From the NCBI GenBank assembly GCA_028868555.1, contig JAGWUG010000003.1, forward strand, positions 1 to 14,141: a DNA stretch of 14,141 bases. Direction: 5' to 3'. How positions within the stretch are numbered: the first letter of the stretch is position 1; each line of letters opens with the position of its first letter. Below the pieces are notes generated by a model, which worked only from the letters and a program-made list of their open reading frames with translations, made no database searches and had not been told where the DNA came from. The DNA comes from Actinomycetales bacterium. Its GTDB lineage: Bacteria > Actinomycetota > Actinomycetes > Actinomycetales > Microbacteriaceae. Position numbers and translations under genes: made by a program. Shown here piece by piece: positions 6,914 to 13,071 of this stretch.

Positions 6914-7603
6914 GTGACCGATCTAATCGACACCACTGAGATGTACCTGCGCACCATTTTGGAGCTCGAGGAAGAGGGCCAGGTGCCGATGCGAGCTCGC
7001 ATCTCGGAGCGCCTCAACCACTCGGGGCCTACCGTTTCTCAGACCATCAGCCGCATGGAGCGCCTGGGTCTGGTGCAGGTTGGCGGCGACCGCCACCTGG
7101 AGCTTTCCGACGAAGGCCGAAGCGAAGCCGTAAAGGTAATGCGCAAGCACCGCCTGGCGGAGCGACTGCTGGCCGACGTGATTGGCCTGGAGTGGGAGCT
7201 GGTTCACGAGGAAGCCTGCCGCTGGGAGCACGTTATGAGCGACCACGTTGAGCGCAAGCTGCTTGCCCTCTTGAACAACCCGCACATTTCTCCCTACGGC
7301 AACCCAATTCCGGGACTGGCTGAACTTGGAGCCACCGATGCCCCGAGCTTCCATGAGGGCGTTGTCAGCGTCTCCACCCTGGACTTCGCCGACCCGGACA
7401 AGGTCTACACGCTGCGCCGCATCGGTGAGCCACTGCAGGTTGACACCCAGCTTTTGGCAGACCTGAAGGCACTTGGCATCATGCCTGGCGCGCGTCTGCA
7501 GTTTGAGCACCGTGCTCGCCGAGTGTTCATTCGCCTCGAGGGTGCGCACGAGGGCGAGTCGCTCGTGATTGACGATGCAGCCCACCTGTTTGTAGAGGGT
7601 TAA
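6914..7603 (+). CDS. dtxR: DtxR/IdeR-family iron-dependent transcriptional repressor
   Basis: A cytoplasmic metal-sensing repressor; with Fe2+ bound, family members dimerise and bind iron boxes at uptake and storage genes. Residues 1-73 are the winged-helix domain (T-E-M-Y-L-R-T-I near 8-15, S-G-P-T-V-S-Q-T near 37-44). About 74-140 is the metal and dimer domain, and about 150-229 an SH3-like domain. Metal ligands occur at the same numbers as in DtxR: H79, E83 and H98 for one site, and M10, C102, E105 and H106 for the other. E172 and Q175 correspond to the SH3 ligands. This pattern, including C102, points to an iron-type DtxR/IdeR and not MntR. The GTG start has AAAGGGAG in front. It is transcribed divergently from serC across a 97-base gap. 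Confidence 0.95.
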   Translation: MTDLIDTTEMYLRTILELEEEGQVPMRARISERLNHSGPTVSQTISRMERLGLVQVGGDRHLELSDEGRSEAVKVMRKHRLAERLLADVIGLEWELVHEEACRWEHVMSDHVERKLLALLNNPHISPYGNPIPGLAELGATDAPSFHEGVVSVSTLDFADPDKVYTLRRIGEPLQVDTQLLADLKALGIMPGARLQFEHRARRVFIRLEGAHEGESLVIDDAAHLFVEG

Positions 7604-7638
7604 TTCGCTACCAAAGCTCTTAACGGCTAGTCTTCAAT

Positions 7639-7667
7639 TTCAAAGAAAACCCTCATTTTGGTAAAAT
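7639..7667 (+). promoter_or_regulatory. Candidate sigma-70-type promoter for the NlpC/P60 gene
   Basis: TTCAAA (7639-7644) and TAAAAT (7662-7667) are separated by 17 bases, giving a good vegetative-type promoter with a start near 7674 and a short leader of about 28 nt. The 98-base gap before the gene is too short for the c-di-AMP riboswitch that precedes some actinobacterial NlpC/P60 genes, and I see no such motif. Confidence 0.5.
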
Positions 7668-7701
7668 TGCGGGAGCTGCATCCCTAATCCTGAGGACACA
7701 C

Positions 7702-8601
7702 TTGGCTAACAAGAGCACTGGGCGCCATCGCGCGGACGTTGATATCAACGTCTTCGAGTCGATGGAATTGCGCTCGCGTCGCTCAATGCGTGAAGCCGAG
7801 AAGAAGCGCGATTCGCGTCGTGCGATGCGTGAGGCTCGCAAGGCTAGCAAGGTTCAGCACGTGATTGTGGCGCAGAACCAAGAGGTCATCGCCACCGGAA
7901 AGTTTGTGGTTGCCGGTCAGGTTCAGACCCGCTGGAGCAAGCGCAAGCAGGTTCGCTCGGTAATCACCATGATTGTTTCCGCGGGTATCTTTAGCACCGC
8001 CGCACTACCTGCCTATGCCTACAGCCCAGAGATTGCGGCCATGGCGCGTTTCACCACCACAAACGCCGCCGATGTTGCAGCCCAGGCCGGAACCCAGAAC
8101 ATGACAGTGGCCGAGGCCGCGGTTGACTTCCACCGCGCCACCTACGAGACCACCACCGCGGCAGAGCTGGCCCGTCAGCAGACTGCAACCCGTTACCTCT
8201 CTTACTCGGGTCCCACTGCCGAAGACTTCGTCTCGAACCCGCCGTTCTCCAAGTTGGACTCGGCCAAGATCCTCCAGGTTGCCGCCAAGTACGTTGGATC
8301 CCCATACGTTTTCGGTGGCGAAAACCCATCCGGCTTCGACTGCTCGGGCTACGTTCGTTTCGTCTTCTCGCAGTTCGGACTAGACCTGCCACACTCGGTT
8401 ATTGCCCAGTCCCGCCTCGGCATCATCGTGAAGCCTGAAGATGCTCAGCCGGGCGACCTAGTGATTCTGAACAACCTCAGCCACGACGGCATCTACGCCG
8501 GCAACGGCAACTTCTACCACTCGCCACGCCCGGGAGACTCCGTGAAGCTGGCCCCAATCTTTACCGACCAGGTGTTCTTCGTGCGCCTGGGCACCAAGTA
8601 A
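7702..8601 (+). CDS. NlpC/P60-family (C40) cell-wall peptidase
   Basis: A probable exported peptidoglycan hydrolase that cleaves stem-peptide bonds. Residues about 186-298 form the NlpC/P60 domain with catalytic C214 (F-D-C-S-G-Y), H261 (S-H-D-G-I-Y-A-G) and H273 as the likely third residue. Residues about 86-107 are hydrophobic and end A-Y-A-Y, a signal peptide or anchor with a possible cleavage site after A-Y-A. An unusually long basic N-terminus of about 84 residues precedes it and holds a tandem 13-residue repeat (25-37 and 38-50) rich in Arg, Lys and Glu. Residues 108-185 are a linker with Ala-rich helical stretches. The start is TTG at 7702, set by TGAGGA just before it. A short-start alternative would shorten the N-terminus, but the repeat region keeps a clean coding pattern. 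Confidence 0.9.
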   Translation: MANKSTGRHRADVDINVFESMELRSRRSMREAEKKRDSRRAMREARKASKVQHVIVAQNQEVIATGKFVVAGQVQTRWSKRKQVRSVITMIVSAGIFSTAALPAYAYSPEIAAMARFTTTNAADVAAQAGTQNMTVAEAAVDFHRATYETTTAAELARQQTATRYLSYSGPTAEDFVSNPPFSKLDSAKILQVAAKYVGSPYVFGGENPSGFDCSGYVRFVFSQFGLDLPHSVIAQSRLGIIVKPEDAQPGDLVILNNLSHDGIYAGNGNFYHSPRPGDSVKLAPIFTDQVFFVRLGTK

Positions 8602-8611
8602 TCACTGGCAC

Positions 8612-8646
8612 AGCGGCGGTTTCGCCCGCTTCACCGCATCGGTGAA
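8612..8646 (+). terminator. Two tandem hairpins after the NlpC/P60 gene
   Basis: AGCGGCG/CGCCCGCT (8612-8630, 7 bp with one bulge) is followed by TTCACCG-CAT-CGGTGAA (8630-8646, perfect 7 bp). No T-run follows directly, although 8660-8690 is T-rich. They may slow or end transcription of the peptidase gene, or protect its 3' end. Confidence 0.35.
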
Positions 8647-8748
8647 CACCAATTCGTTACCTTTTCTTGGGTGTTTCTTTGCTCAATTCCCGATGTTGCA
8701 GGCGTAACCTGACCCTAAGACCACTATTCGGTGGCCGGAGAGGTAGAC

Positions 8749-8823
8749 ATGAGCCTGAAGGTTGTGCCAGCCAAGCACCAACATCAGTTCCACCATTTCT
8801 GCCAACCCGGTCAGGGCATCTAG
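8749..8823 (+). CDS. Putative 24-codon His-rich small ORF (leader peptide or small protein)
   Basis: A strong ribosome-binding site (GGAGAGG, 8737-8743) sits 5 bases before an ATG opening a 24-codon frame. The peptide contains A-K-H-Q-H-Q-F-H-H-F-C, with four histidines and one cysteine in its middle. The TAG stop at 8821-8823 directly touches the first base of the terminator stem at 8824, and the next gene (HNH) starts about 83 bases after the terminator. I know no family for it. It could be a leader peptide controlling readthrough into the HNH gene, a free-standing small metal-binding peptide, or a chance ORF. The site spacing and stop placement argue mildly against chance. The rest of the 335-base gap (8602-8936) holds only the hairpins listed separately. 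Confidence 0.4.
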   Translation: MSLKVVPAKHQHQFHHFCQPGQGI

Positions 8824-8853
8824 CGCGTCGTCATGTTTGACGGCGCGTTTTTT
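8824..8853 (+). terminator. Strong rho-independent terminator
   Basis: CGCGTCGTCA (8824-8833) pairs with TGACGGCGCG (8838-8847) over 10 bp with one G-U pair and a TGTT loop, followed by six T's (8848-8853). It is the clearest intrinsic terminator in the window and lies between the small ORF and the HNH gene. Confidence 0.85.
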
Positions 8854-8861
8854 GTTACCGG

Positions 8862-8891
8862 AGTGGTCCTACCAAACCCACTAACCGTGGG
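8862..8891 (+). repeat. Overlapping, mutually exclusive short hairpins before the HNH gene
   Basis: AGTGG (8862-8866) can pair with CCACT (8878-8882), while CCCAC (8877-8881) can pair with GTGGG (8887-8891). Only one can form at a time. The stems are short (5 bp), so this may be chance. It lies 46 bases upstream of the HNH start codon. Confidence 0.25.
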
Positions 8892-8936
8892 GCGAAAACC
8901 CAAAATCCATCTGGGCGGCTTCGAAAGGGCTAACTA

Positions 8937-9428
8937 ATGCGCACACTGGTACTAAACGCTGGATACGAGCCACTTGGCGTGGTTTCTTTCAAGCGAGCAC
9001 TCACTCTGATCCTGAGCAACAAGGCCACAGTTCTTGAGCCGGCCGAGACCGCGGTGCACAGTGCCCGCGAAACCTACGACCTGCCATCGGTGATCTTGCT
9101 CACCAGATATGTGCGCGTTCCGAGCAACCGCGCCATTCCGGTGACCCGACGAGGCATTCTTCGTCGCGACAACCACCAGTGCGCCTACTGCGGCCGTTCT
9201 GCAAACACGATTGACCACGTTTACCCAAAGAGCCGCGGGGGAGCGGACAGCTGGGAGAACCTGGTTGCCTGCTGCCTGCGCTGCAACAACACCAAGAGCG
9301 ACAAGACTCTGAATGAGATCGGCTGGAGTCTGCGCTTCACCCCACGGATGCCCTCCGGCGGCATCTGGACAGTTCGCGGGGCCGAGCGCTCCGAGGCCAA
9401 CTGGGATAACTATTTGATTGCGGCGTGA
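8937..9428 (+). CDS. HNH endonuclease family protein
   Basis: A 163-aa protein of the widespread actinobacterial HNH type, often annotated McrA-like; the biological target is not established. Residues 1-60 form a conserved N-terminal part starting R-T-L-V-L-N-A-G-Y-E-P-L. The HNH core has C82 and C85 (C-A-Y-C) and C113 and C116 as a structural zinc site. D93-H94 (I-D-H-V-Y-P-K-S-R-G-G), N108 and N117 fit the catalytic beta-beta-alpha-metal fold. All key residues are intact, so it should bind metal and may cut DNA. No methylase or restriction partner is adjacent, which argues against a classical restriction system. The ATG has AAAGGG 7 bases upstream. Expression may depend on readthrough of the terminator at 8824-8853 or on a promoter I cannot identify in 8854-8936. 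Confidence 0.9.
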   Translation: MRTLVLNAGYEPLGVVSFKRALTLILSNKATVLEPAETAVHSARETYDLPSVILLTRYVRVPSNRAIPVTRRGILRRDNHQCAYCGRSANTIDHVYPKSRGGADSWENLVACCLRCNNTKSDKTLNEIGWSLRFTPRMPSGGIWTVRGAERSEANWDNYLIAA

Positions 9429-9488
9429 TGTAAGCCAGACCGTTCGGGTACGAATGGTCTAAAGTGAATGGCGGAGGTTTGCTCAACG

Positions 9489-10868
9489 ATGAAACAAACT
9501 ATTCGCCTCAGCGATCTGATTGGCAACGTGGTCTCAAAGATGGAGGCCCAAAAGGCCACCTTTGGACCTTTCGACACTCACATTTCCCAGAAGGCCAACC
9601 TGGATCAGGTGAACCAGGTGCTCGACACTCTGATCACCCGTCTCGAAGACAACTACCCCTACTTCCACCCACAGTACGCGGCACAGATGCTGAAGCCAGC
9701 CCACCCTGTGGCCCAGGCCGCATATGTGGCAGCCATGATGCTCAACCCAAACAACCACTCCATCGATGGCGGTCGCGCCACCACCTACATGGAGCGCGAG
9801 GTCATGAAGGACATGGCCACCATGTTTGGCTACGACCCAGAAAACTTCCTCGGCCACCTCACCTGGAGCGGCACCACCGCAAACCTTGAGGCGCTTTGGA
9901 TCAGCCGTGAAATCAACCCCGGCAAGGCAATTGCCCACAGCTCCGATGCCCACTACGTGCACGGCCGCATGGGTGAGGTGCTGAATGTGCCAACCGTTGC
10001 CATCCCAACTGACAATCGCGGTCGCATGGACCTAGTAGCACTTGAGGAGCGCCTGAAGGCAGGCGACATCGGTGTGGTTGTTGCCACGCTTGGTACCACC
10101 GGCCTGGGAGCCGTTGACCCACTGGCCGACATTATTCCGCTGGCCCGCAAGTACGGAGCCCGCGTTCACGTTGACGGCGCCTACGGCGGCTACTTCATCT
10201 TGATTCCAGACGTGCTAGACGACGAGACCAACCGCCACTACGCGGCCATCAAGGATGCCGACAGCGTTGTGGTTGACCCGCACAAGCACGGTCTGCAGCC
10301 CTACGGCTGTGGAGCGGTGCTGTTCCGTGACCGGACCGTTGGTCCCTATTACAAGCACGACTCGCCATACACCTACTTCGCCAGCGAAGACCTGCACTAC
10401 GGCGAGATCCAGCTGGAGACCTCGCGTGCGGGAGCCGCCGCGGCTGCTCTTTGGGCAACCCTTCAGATCTTCCCGCTGACCTCCGATGGCCTGGGCTCGA
10501 TTCTCCGCCCTGGCCGCCAGGCCGCTCAGCTCTGGTACGAACTGATTTCAAAGTCTGATGTGCTTCAGCCTTACCAGAAGCCGGAACTGGACATCATCGT
10601 CTACCTGGCCAAGGTTCCGTCCATGTCAAAGCTGGATCAGGTGTCGCACGACACCTTCCTGAATGCTTCGGCAGGCGACAAGACTCAGCAAACTCACCTA
10701 GCCACCTACAACGTCAAGCCGGCGCAGCTTTTGGCACGCGGCATTGACCTGGTTTACGACCGCGAGAGCGCTCGAATCATGCGTTCCGTGCTGATGAAGC
10801 CGGAGCAGTTGGCGCTGGTTCCTGAGCTGCACGAGCACGTGGAGGAGTGGACCCGCCGGTCCATGTAA
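9489..10868 (+). CDS. PLP-dependent group II amino-acid decarboxylase family protein
   Basis: A cytoplasmic fold-type I PLP enzyme of the glutamate/tyrosine/2,4-diaminobutyrate/aspartate decarboxylase group; the substrate cannot be read from sequence. From the ATG at 9489 it is 459 aa. Landmarks are S-G-T-T-A-N at 127-132, H155 (the likely ring-stacking histidine), G-T-T-G-L-G at 202-207, D229 in H-V-D-G-A-Y-G-G, which should bind the pyridine nitrogen, and the Schiff-base lysine K266 in D-P-H-K-H-G. I preferred 9489 to the in-frame ATG at 9468 because GGAGG (9473-9477) precedes it with 11 bases of spacing. A TAAAGT hexamer at 9460-9465 would also start transcription after the upstream ATG. 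A hairpin follows the stop. It is not clearly in an operon with either neighbour. Confidence 0.9.
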   Translation: MKQTIRLSDLIGNVVSKMEAQKATFGPFDTHISQKANLDQVNQVLDTLITRLEDNYPYFHPQYAAQMLKPAHPVAQAAYVAAMMLNPNNHSIDGGRATTYMEREVMKDMATMFGYDPENFLGHLTWSGTTANLEALWISREINPGKAIAHSSDAHYVHGRMGEVLNVPTVAIPTDNRGRMDLVALEERLKAGDIGVVVATLGTTGLGAVDPLADIIPLARKYGARVHVDGAYGGYFILIPDVLDDETNRHYAAIKDADSVVVDPHKHGLQPYGCGAVLFRDRTVGPYYKHDSPYTYFASEDLHYGEIQLETSRAGAAAAALWATLQIFPLTSDGLGSILRPGRQAAQLWYELISKSDVLQPYQKPELDIIVYLAKVPSMSKLDQVSHDTFLNASAGDKTQQTHLATYNVKPAQLLARGIDLVYDRESARIMRSVLMKPEQLALVPELHEHVEEWTRRSM

Positions 10869-10873
10869 CACCT

Positions 10874-10904
10874 CGCTAACGGGTTTGTTGTTAGCGCAAA
10901 CAAA
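10874..10904 (+). promoter_or_regulatory. Overlapping inverted repeats between decarboxylase and oxidoreductase
   Basis: CGCTAAC (10874-10880) and GTTAGCG (10890-10896) form a perfect 7-bp stem with a 9-base loop just after the decarboxylase stop. TTTGTT (10884-10889) and AACAAA (10899-10904) form a second dyad whose halves interleave with the first. No T-run follows, so the first is a weak terminator candidate. The second, about 16 bases before a TAAATT hexamer at 10920-10925, is placed like an operator for the oxidoreductase-esterase unit. Confidence 0.4.
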
Positions 10905-10949
10905 TTAACCGAAAAGCGATAAATTGAACTCCTAAATCAAGGAGTTCTA

Positions 10950-11954
10950 ATGGCAAATAGTCGCGTTCGCTGGGGCATGGTTGGTTCGGGTCTGATGGCG
11001 GATCTGATCATCCCTGACTTTGCTCTGGTTGAGAACACCGAACTCCGCTACCTCTGCACTCGTAACCCGGAAACCACCAAGCCAAAGTTTGCCAAGTGGG
11101 GCGTTGAGGTTCCGCTGATCAGCGACTTCGATGCAATGTGCAACGACCCAGAGGTTGACCTCGTCTACGTTGCTGTGCCTCACGGTCTTCACTACGAGCA
11201 CGCGCTCAAGGCCATCGAGGCCGGTAAGGCCGTTCTGGTTGAGAAGGCCTTCACCCTCACGCAGGCTCAGGCCATTGATCTGGCTGAGCGCGCGGCCGCC
11301 AAGGGCGTCTTCATCATGGAGGCCATGTGGACTCGCTTCCTGCCGCTCTACCTGCAGCTTCAGGCCGAGTTCGCCGAGGGCAAGCTGGGCGAACTCACCT
11401 TCGCCAGCGCATTCTTCGGCTTCCCACTGCCGCTCGACGAGAGCCACCGCCTCATCAACAAGAACCTCGGCGGCGGCTCGCTGCTTGATCAGGGTGTCTA
11501 CACGGTGACCTTCGCCGACATCTTCTTCGGAGGCGTTGAGCCGGTATCCGTCTCCACTCGCGGCAGCCTCCTGCCAAATGGCGTTGACGGCCTGACCCTG
11601 GTTGACCTCGACTACGGCAACGGCAAGTTCGCCCAGGCTAACTCGTCGATCAGCACTGGCCTCGGCACCGAGGCTTACCTGGCCACCACTGCGGCCAACA
11701 TCCACGTTAAGGGTTCGTTCTGGAACTCCGACGAGGCCGAAGTGATCACTGTTGGCCAGACCGGCGAGCCTGTGGTTCGCACCATCATCGGTGGCAAGCG
11801 CGGTGCCGGCTACACCCACATGATTGAGGCGGTTTCGGCTGATGTGCTGGCCGGACGCACCCAATCTGCGGTTCACCCAATCTCCAACACCATTCGAACC
11901 CAGGGCCTGTTTGACGTGATTCTGGCCCAGCTGGGCGTTAGCTACGATGCCTAG
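10950..11954 (+). CDS. Gfo/Idh/MocA-family NAD(P)-dependent oxidoreductase
   Basis: A 334-aa cytoplasmic dehydrogenase acting on a sugar, inositol or dihydrodiol-like substrate; the exact substrate is unknown. Residues 5-120 are the Rossmann domain with the dinucleotide motif G9-x-x-G12-x-G14. The usual E-K-P motif reads E98-K99-A100. The C-terminal domain begins near 125 with E-A-M-W-T-R-F-L-P, as in dimeric dihydrodiol-dehydrogenase-like members, and G-G-G-S-L-L-D-Q-G-V-Y-T at 174-185 supplies the substrate-site D180 and Y184. Length is normal. AAGGAG lies 5 bases before the ATG, and TAAATT at 10920-10925 may be the -10. The hydrolase start overlaps its last codons by 8 nt, so the pair is probably translationally coupled and may act on one pathway. 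Confidence 0.92.
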   Translation: MANSRVRWGMVGSGLMADLIIPDFALVENTELRYLCTRNPETTKPKFAKWGVEVPLISDFDAMCNDPEVDLVYVAVPHGLHYEHALKAIEAGKAVLVEKAFTLTQAQAIDLAERAAAKGVFIMEAMWTRFLPLYLQLQAEFAEGKLGELTFASAFFGFPLPLDESHRLINKNLGGGSLLDQGVYTVTFADIFFGGVEPVSVSTRGSLLPNGVDGLTLVDLDYGNGKFAQANSSISTGLGTEAYLATTAANIHVKGSFWNSDEAEVITVGQTGEPVVRTIIGGKRGAGYTHMIEAVSADVLAGRTQSAVHPISNTIRTQGLFDVILAQLGVSYDA

Positions 11955-12864
11955 TCAGCCTGCTCCAGCCTGGCTCCCACCAACCTTTGGCGGAGTGCCA
12001 AAGCCGGAGCAAACCGCCGATGGCGTCACCCGCTACAACGTTCGCTACGCGATCATCGGTGGTTTTCGCCCGCTTGAACTAGACCTGTATCTGCCGAAGG
12101 TCGACGGTCCGTTTCCGGTTGTGGTCTGGGTTCATGGTGGCGGTTACGCGGGCGGAAGCCGACGCGACTTCACTCCGTGGCTCGAGAAGGCGGGCCTGAT
12201 TGATCAGGTCTTGGCCGCTGGAATGGCCTTCGTTTCGGTCGACTACCGCCTCGGGTTCGAGTCCATCTTCCCGGCAGCGGTTCACGATCTGAACTCTGCT
12301 CTGCGCTGGTTGGCGCGTCACTCCGGGTTGCTGAAGCTGGACGCATCGCGCATTGGCCTGTTCGGGGAGAGTGCGGGCGGTCACTTGGCCTCGCTCACGG
12401 CGCTCACTCAGGGCAACCCGTTCTTTGACGGTAACAACGGTGTGCCGGCGGGGGAGCAGCTAACCGTCAAAGCGCTGGTTGACTGGTACGGAGCCTCAGA
12501 CCTAAACACCATTGTTCGTCCAATGGACGGCACCGATGCCTCGCTGCCGGAGCTTTTCCGCTACCCACCCGAGTACTTCAACCTTGGTTCGGAGCGTTGG
12601 CAGGAAGCCGAACTTCGCGCCGTGGCCAGTCCGGTGAACTATGTTTCGGCAGGAATGCCGCCAACCCTGCGCGTGCACGGTACTGCGGACGGAATGGTGC
12701 CGTTTAGCCAATCGGTTGAATTCCACGATGCCGCCCTGCTAGCCGGTGGTCACTGCGAGCTGGTTTCGGTGGATGGTGGCGATCACGCCTGGTTTGGCCT
12801 GGAGCAGGAGCGGGTGAACCAGGTGGTGAAGGCTTCGGTGGCGTTCCTCGCGACACACCTCTAA
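11947..12864 (+). CDS. Alpha/beta-hydrolase, carboxylesterase (BD-FAE/HSL-like)
   Basis: A 305-aa serine hydrolase expected to cleave ester bonds; the natural substrate is unknown. The oxyanion-hole motif H63-G-G-G is in V-W-V-H-G-G-G-Y. The nucleophile elbow G-E-S-A-G places the catalytic serine at S142, and the likely acid and base are D248 (H-G-T-A-D-G) and H280 (G-G-D-H-A-W). No signal peptide is visible; the Pro-rich N-terminus (residues 1-20) is polar, so I place it in the cytoplasm. The ATG overlaps the end of the oxidoreductase gene (ATGCCTAG). The tRNA on the opposite strand begins 2 bases past its stop, leaving no room for a terminator between the convergent units. Confidence 0.9.
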   Translation: MPSQPAPAWLPPTFGGVPKPEQTADGVTRYNVRYAIIGGFRPLELDLYLPKVDGPFPVVVWVHGGGYAGGSRRDFTPWLEKAGLIDQVLAAGMAFVSVDYRLGFESIFPAAVHDLNSALRWLARHSGLLKLDASRIGLFGESAGGHLASLTALTQGNPFFDGNNGVPAGEQLTVKALVDWYGASDLNTIVRPMDGTDASLPELFRYPPEYFNLGSERWQEAELRAVASPVNYVSAGMPPTLRVHGTADGMVPFSQSVEFHDAALLAGGHCELVSVDGGDHAWFGLEQERVNQVVKASVAFLATHL

Positions 12865-12866
12865 AG

Positions 12867-12938
12867 TGGCCCCACCGGGAATCGAACCCGGGCGCACGGT
12901 TTAGGAAACCGCCGCTCTATCCGCTGAGCTATGGAGCC
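12867..12938 (-). tRNA. trnR: tRNA-Arg (anticodon CCU)
   Basis: The minus strand folds into a full cloverleaf of 72 nt. It has acceptor stem GGCTCCA/TGGGGCC, a D-arm GCTC/GAGC, an anticodon stem GCGGT/ACCGT with loop TTCCTAA, a T-arm CCGGG/CCCGG with loop TTCGATT, and an A discriminator. The anticodon CCT (complement at 12903-12905) reads the AGG arginine codon. The 3' CCA is not encoded, which is normal for many actinobacterial tRNAs. Hand folding leaves only G-U pairs in the stems. Confidence 0.95.
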
Positions 12939-12976
12939 TGGAACCCGAACGGAATTCCGCCGCGGGCAACCTCTAA

Positions 12977-12982
12977 ATTGTA
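12977..12982 (-). promoter_or_regulatory. Candidate -10 element for tRNA-Arg
   Basis: TACAAT on the minus strand lies 38 bases upstream of the tRNA 5' end. Spacing to TTG- or TGAC-like sequences further upstream is not ideal, so the -35 is unclear. Confidence 0.4.
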
Positions 12983-13058
12983 GGGGTCGCCGGCAACCGT
13001 CAGGGCATTCCCAGTTAACACACTGCCTTGCCTAAGACGGCCGAGGGCCAAGCAAAGT

Positions 13059-13064
13059 TACTCT
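13059..13064 (+). promoter_or_regulatory. Candidate -10 element of a leaderless promoter for the terminal gene
   Basis: TACTCT is followed by 7 bases and then GTG at 13072, and no Shine-Dalgarno is present. This matches the geometry before serC and the 73-aa gene. No -35 is recognisable. Confidence 0.4.
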
Positions 13065-13071
13065 TGAATTC

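Noticed and set aside
6923..7585. A 220-aa minus-strand open frame opposite dtxR
   Set aside because: Antisense to a gene in which every metal ligand is conserved, and it has no domain of its own.
8698..8716. Iron-box-like sequence ending CCCTAA in the nlpC-HNH gap
   Set aside because: About 11 of 19 matches, with a poor left half; expected by chance.
8602..8853. Known structured RNA (tmRNA, SRP RNA, 6C RNA, c-di-AMP riboswitch) in the nlpC-HNH gap
   Set aside because: None of the conserved core motifs of these RNAs, such as the SRP tetraloop region or C-rich loops, can be found.
9468..9488. Upstream ATG start for the decarboxylase
   Set aside because: The best ribosome-binding site lies inside this stretch, and the likely -10 at 9460-9465 would start transcription after this ATG.
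10947..11876. A 309-aa minus-strand open frame opposite the oxidoreductase
   Set aside because: Antisense shadow of a well-supported gene with no motif of its own.
12867..12938. tRNA-Arg as a possible attachment site for an integrated element
   Set aside because: No direct repeat of the tRNA 3' end, no integrase, and ordinary chromosomal genes on both sides.
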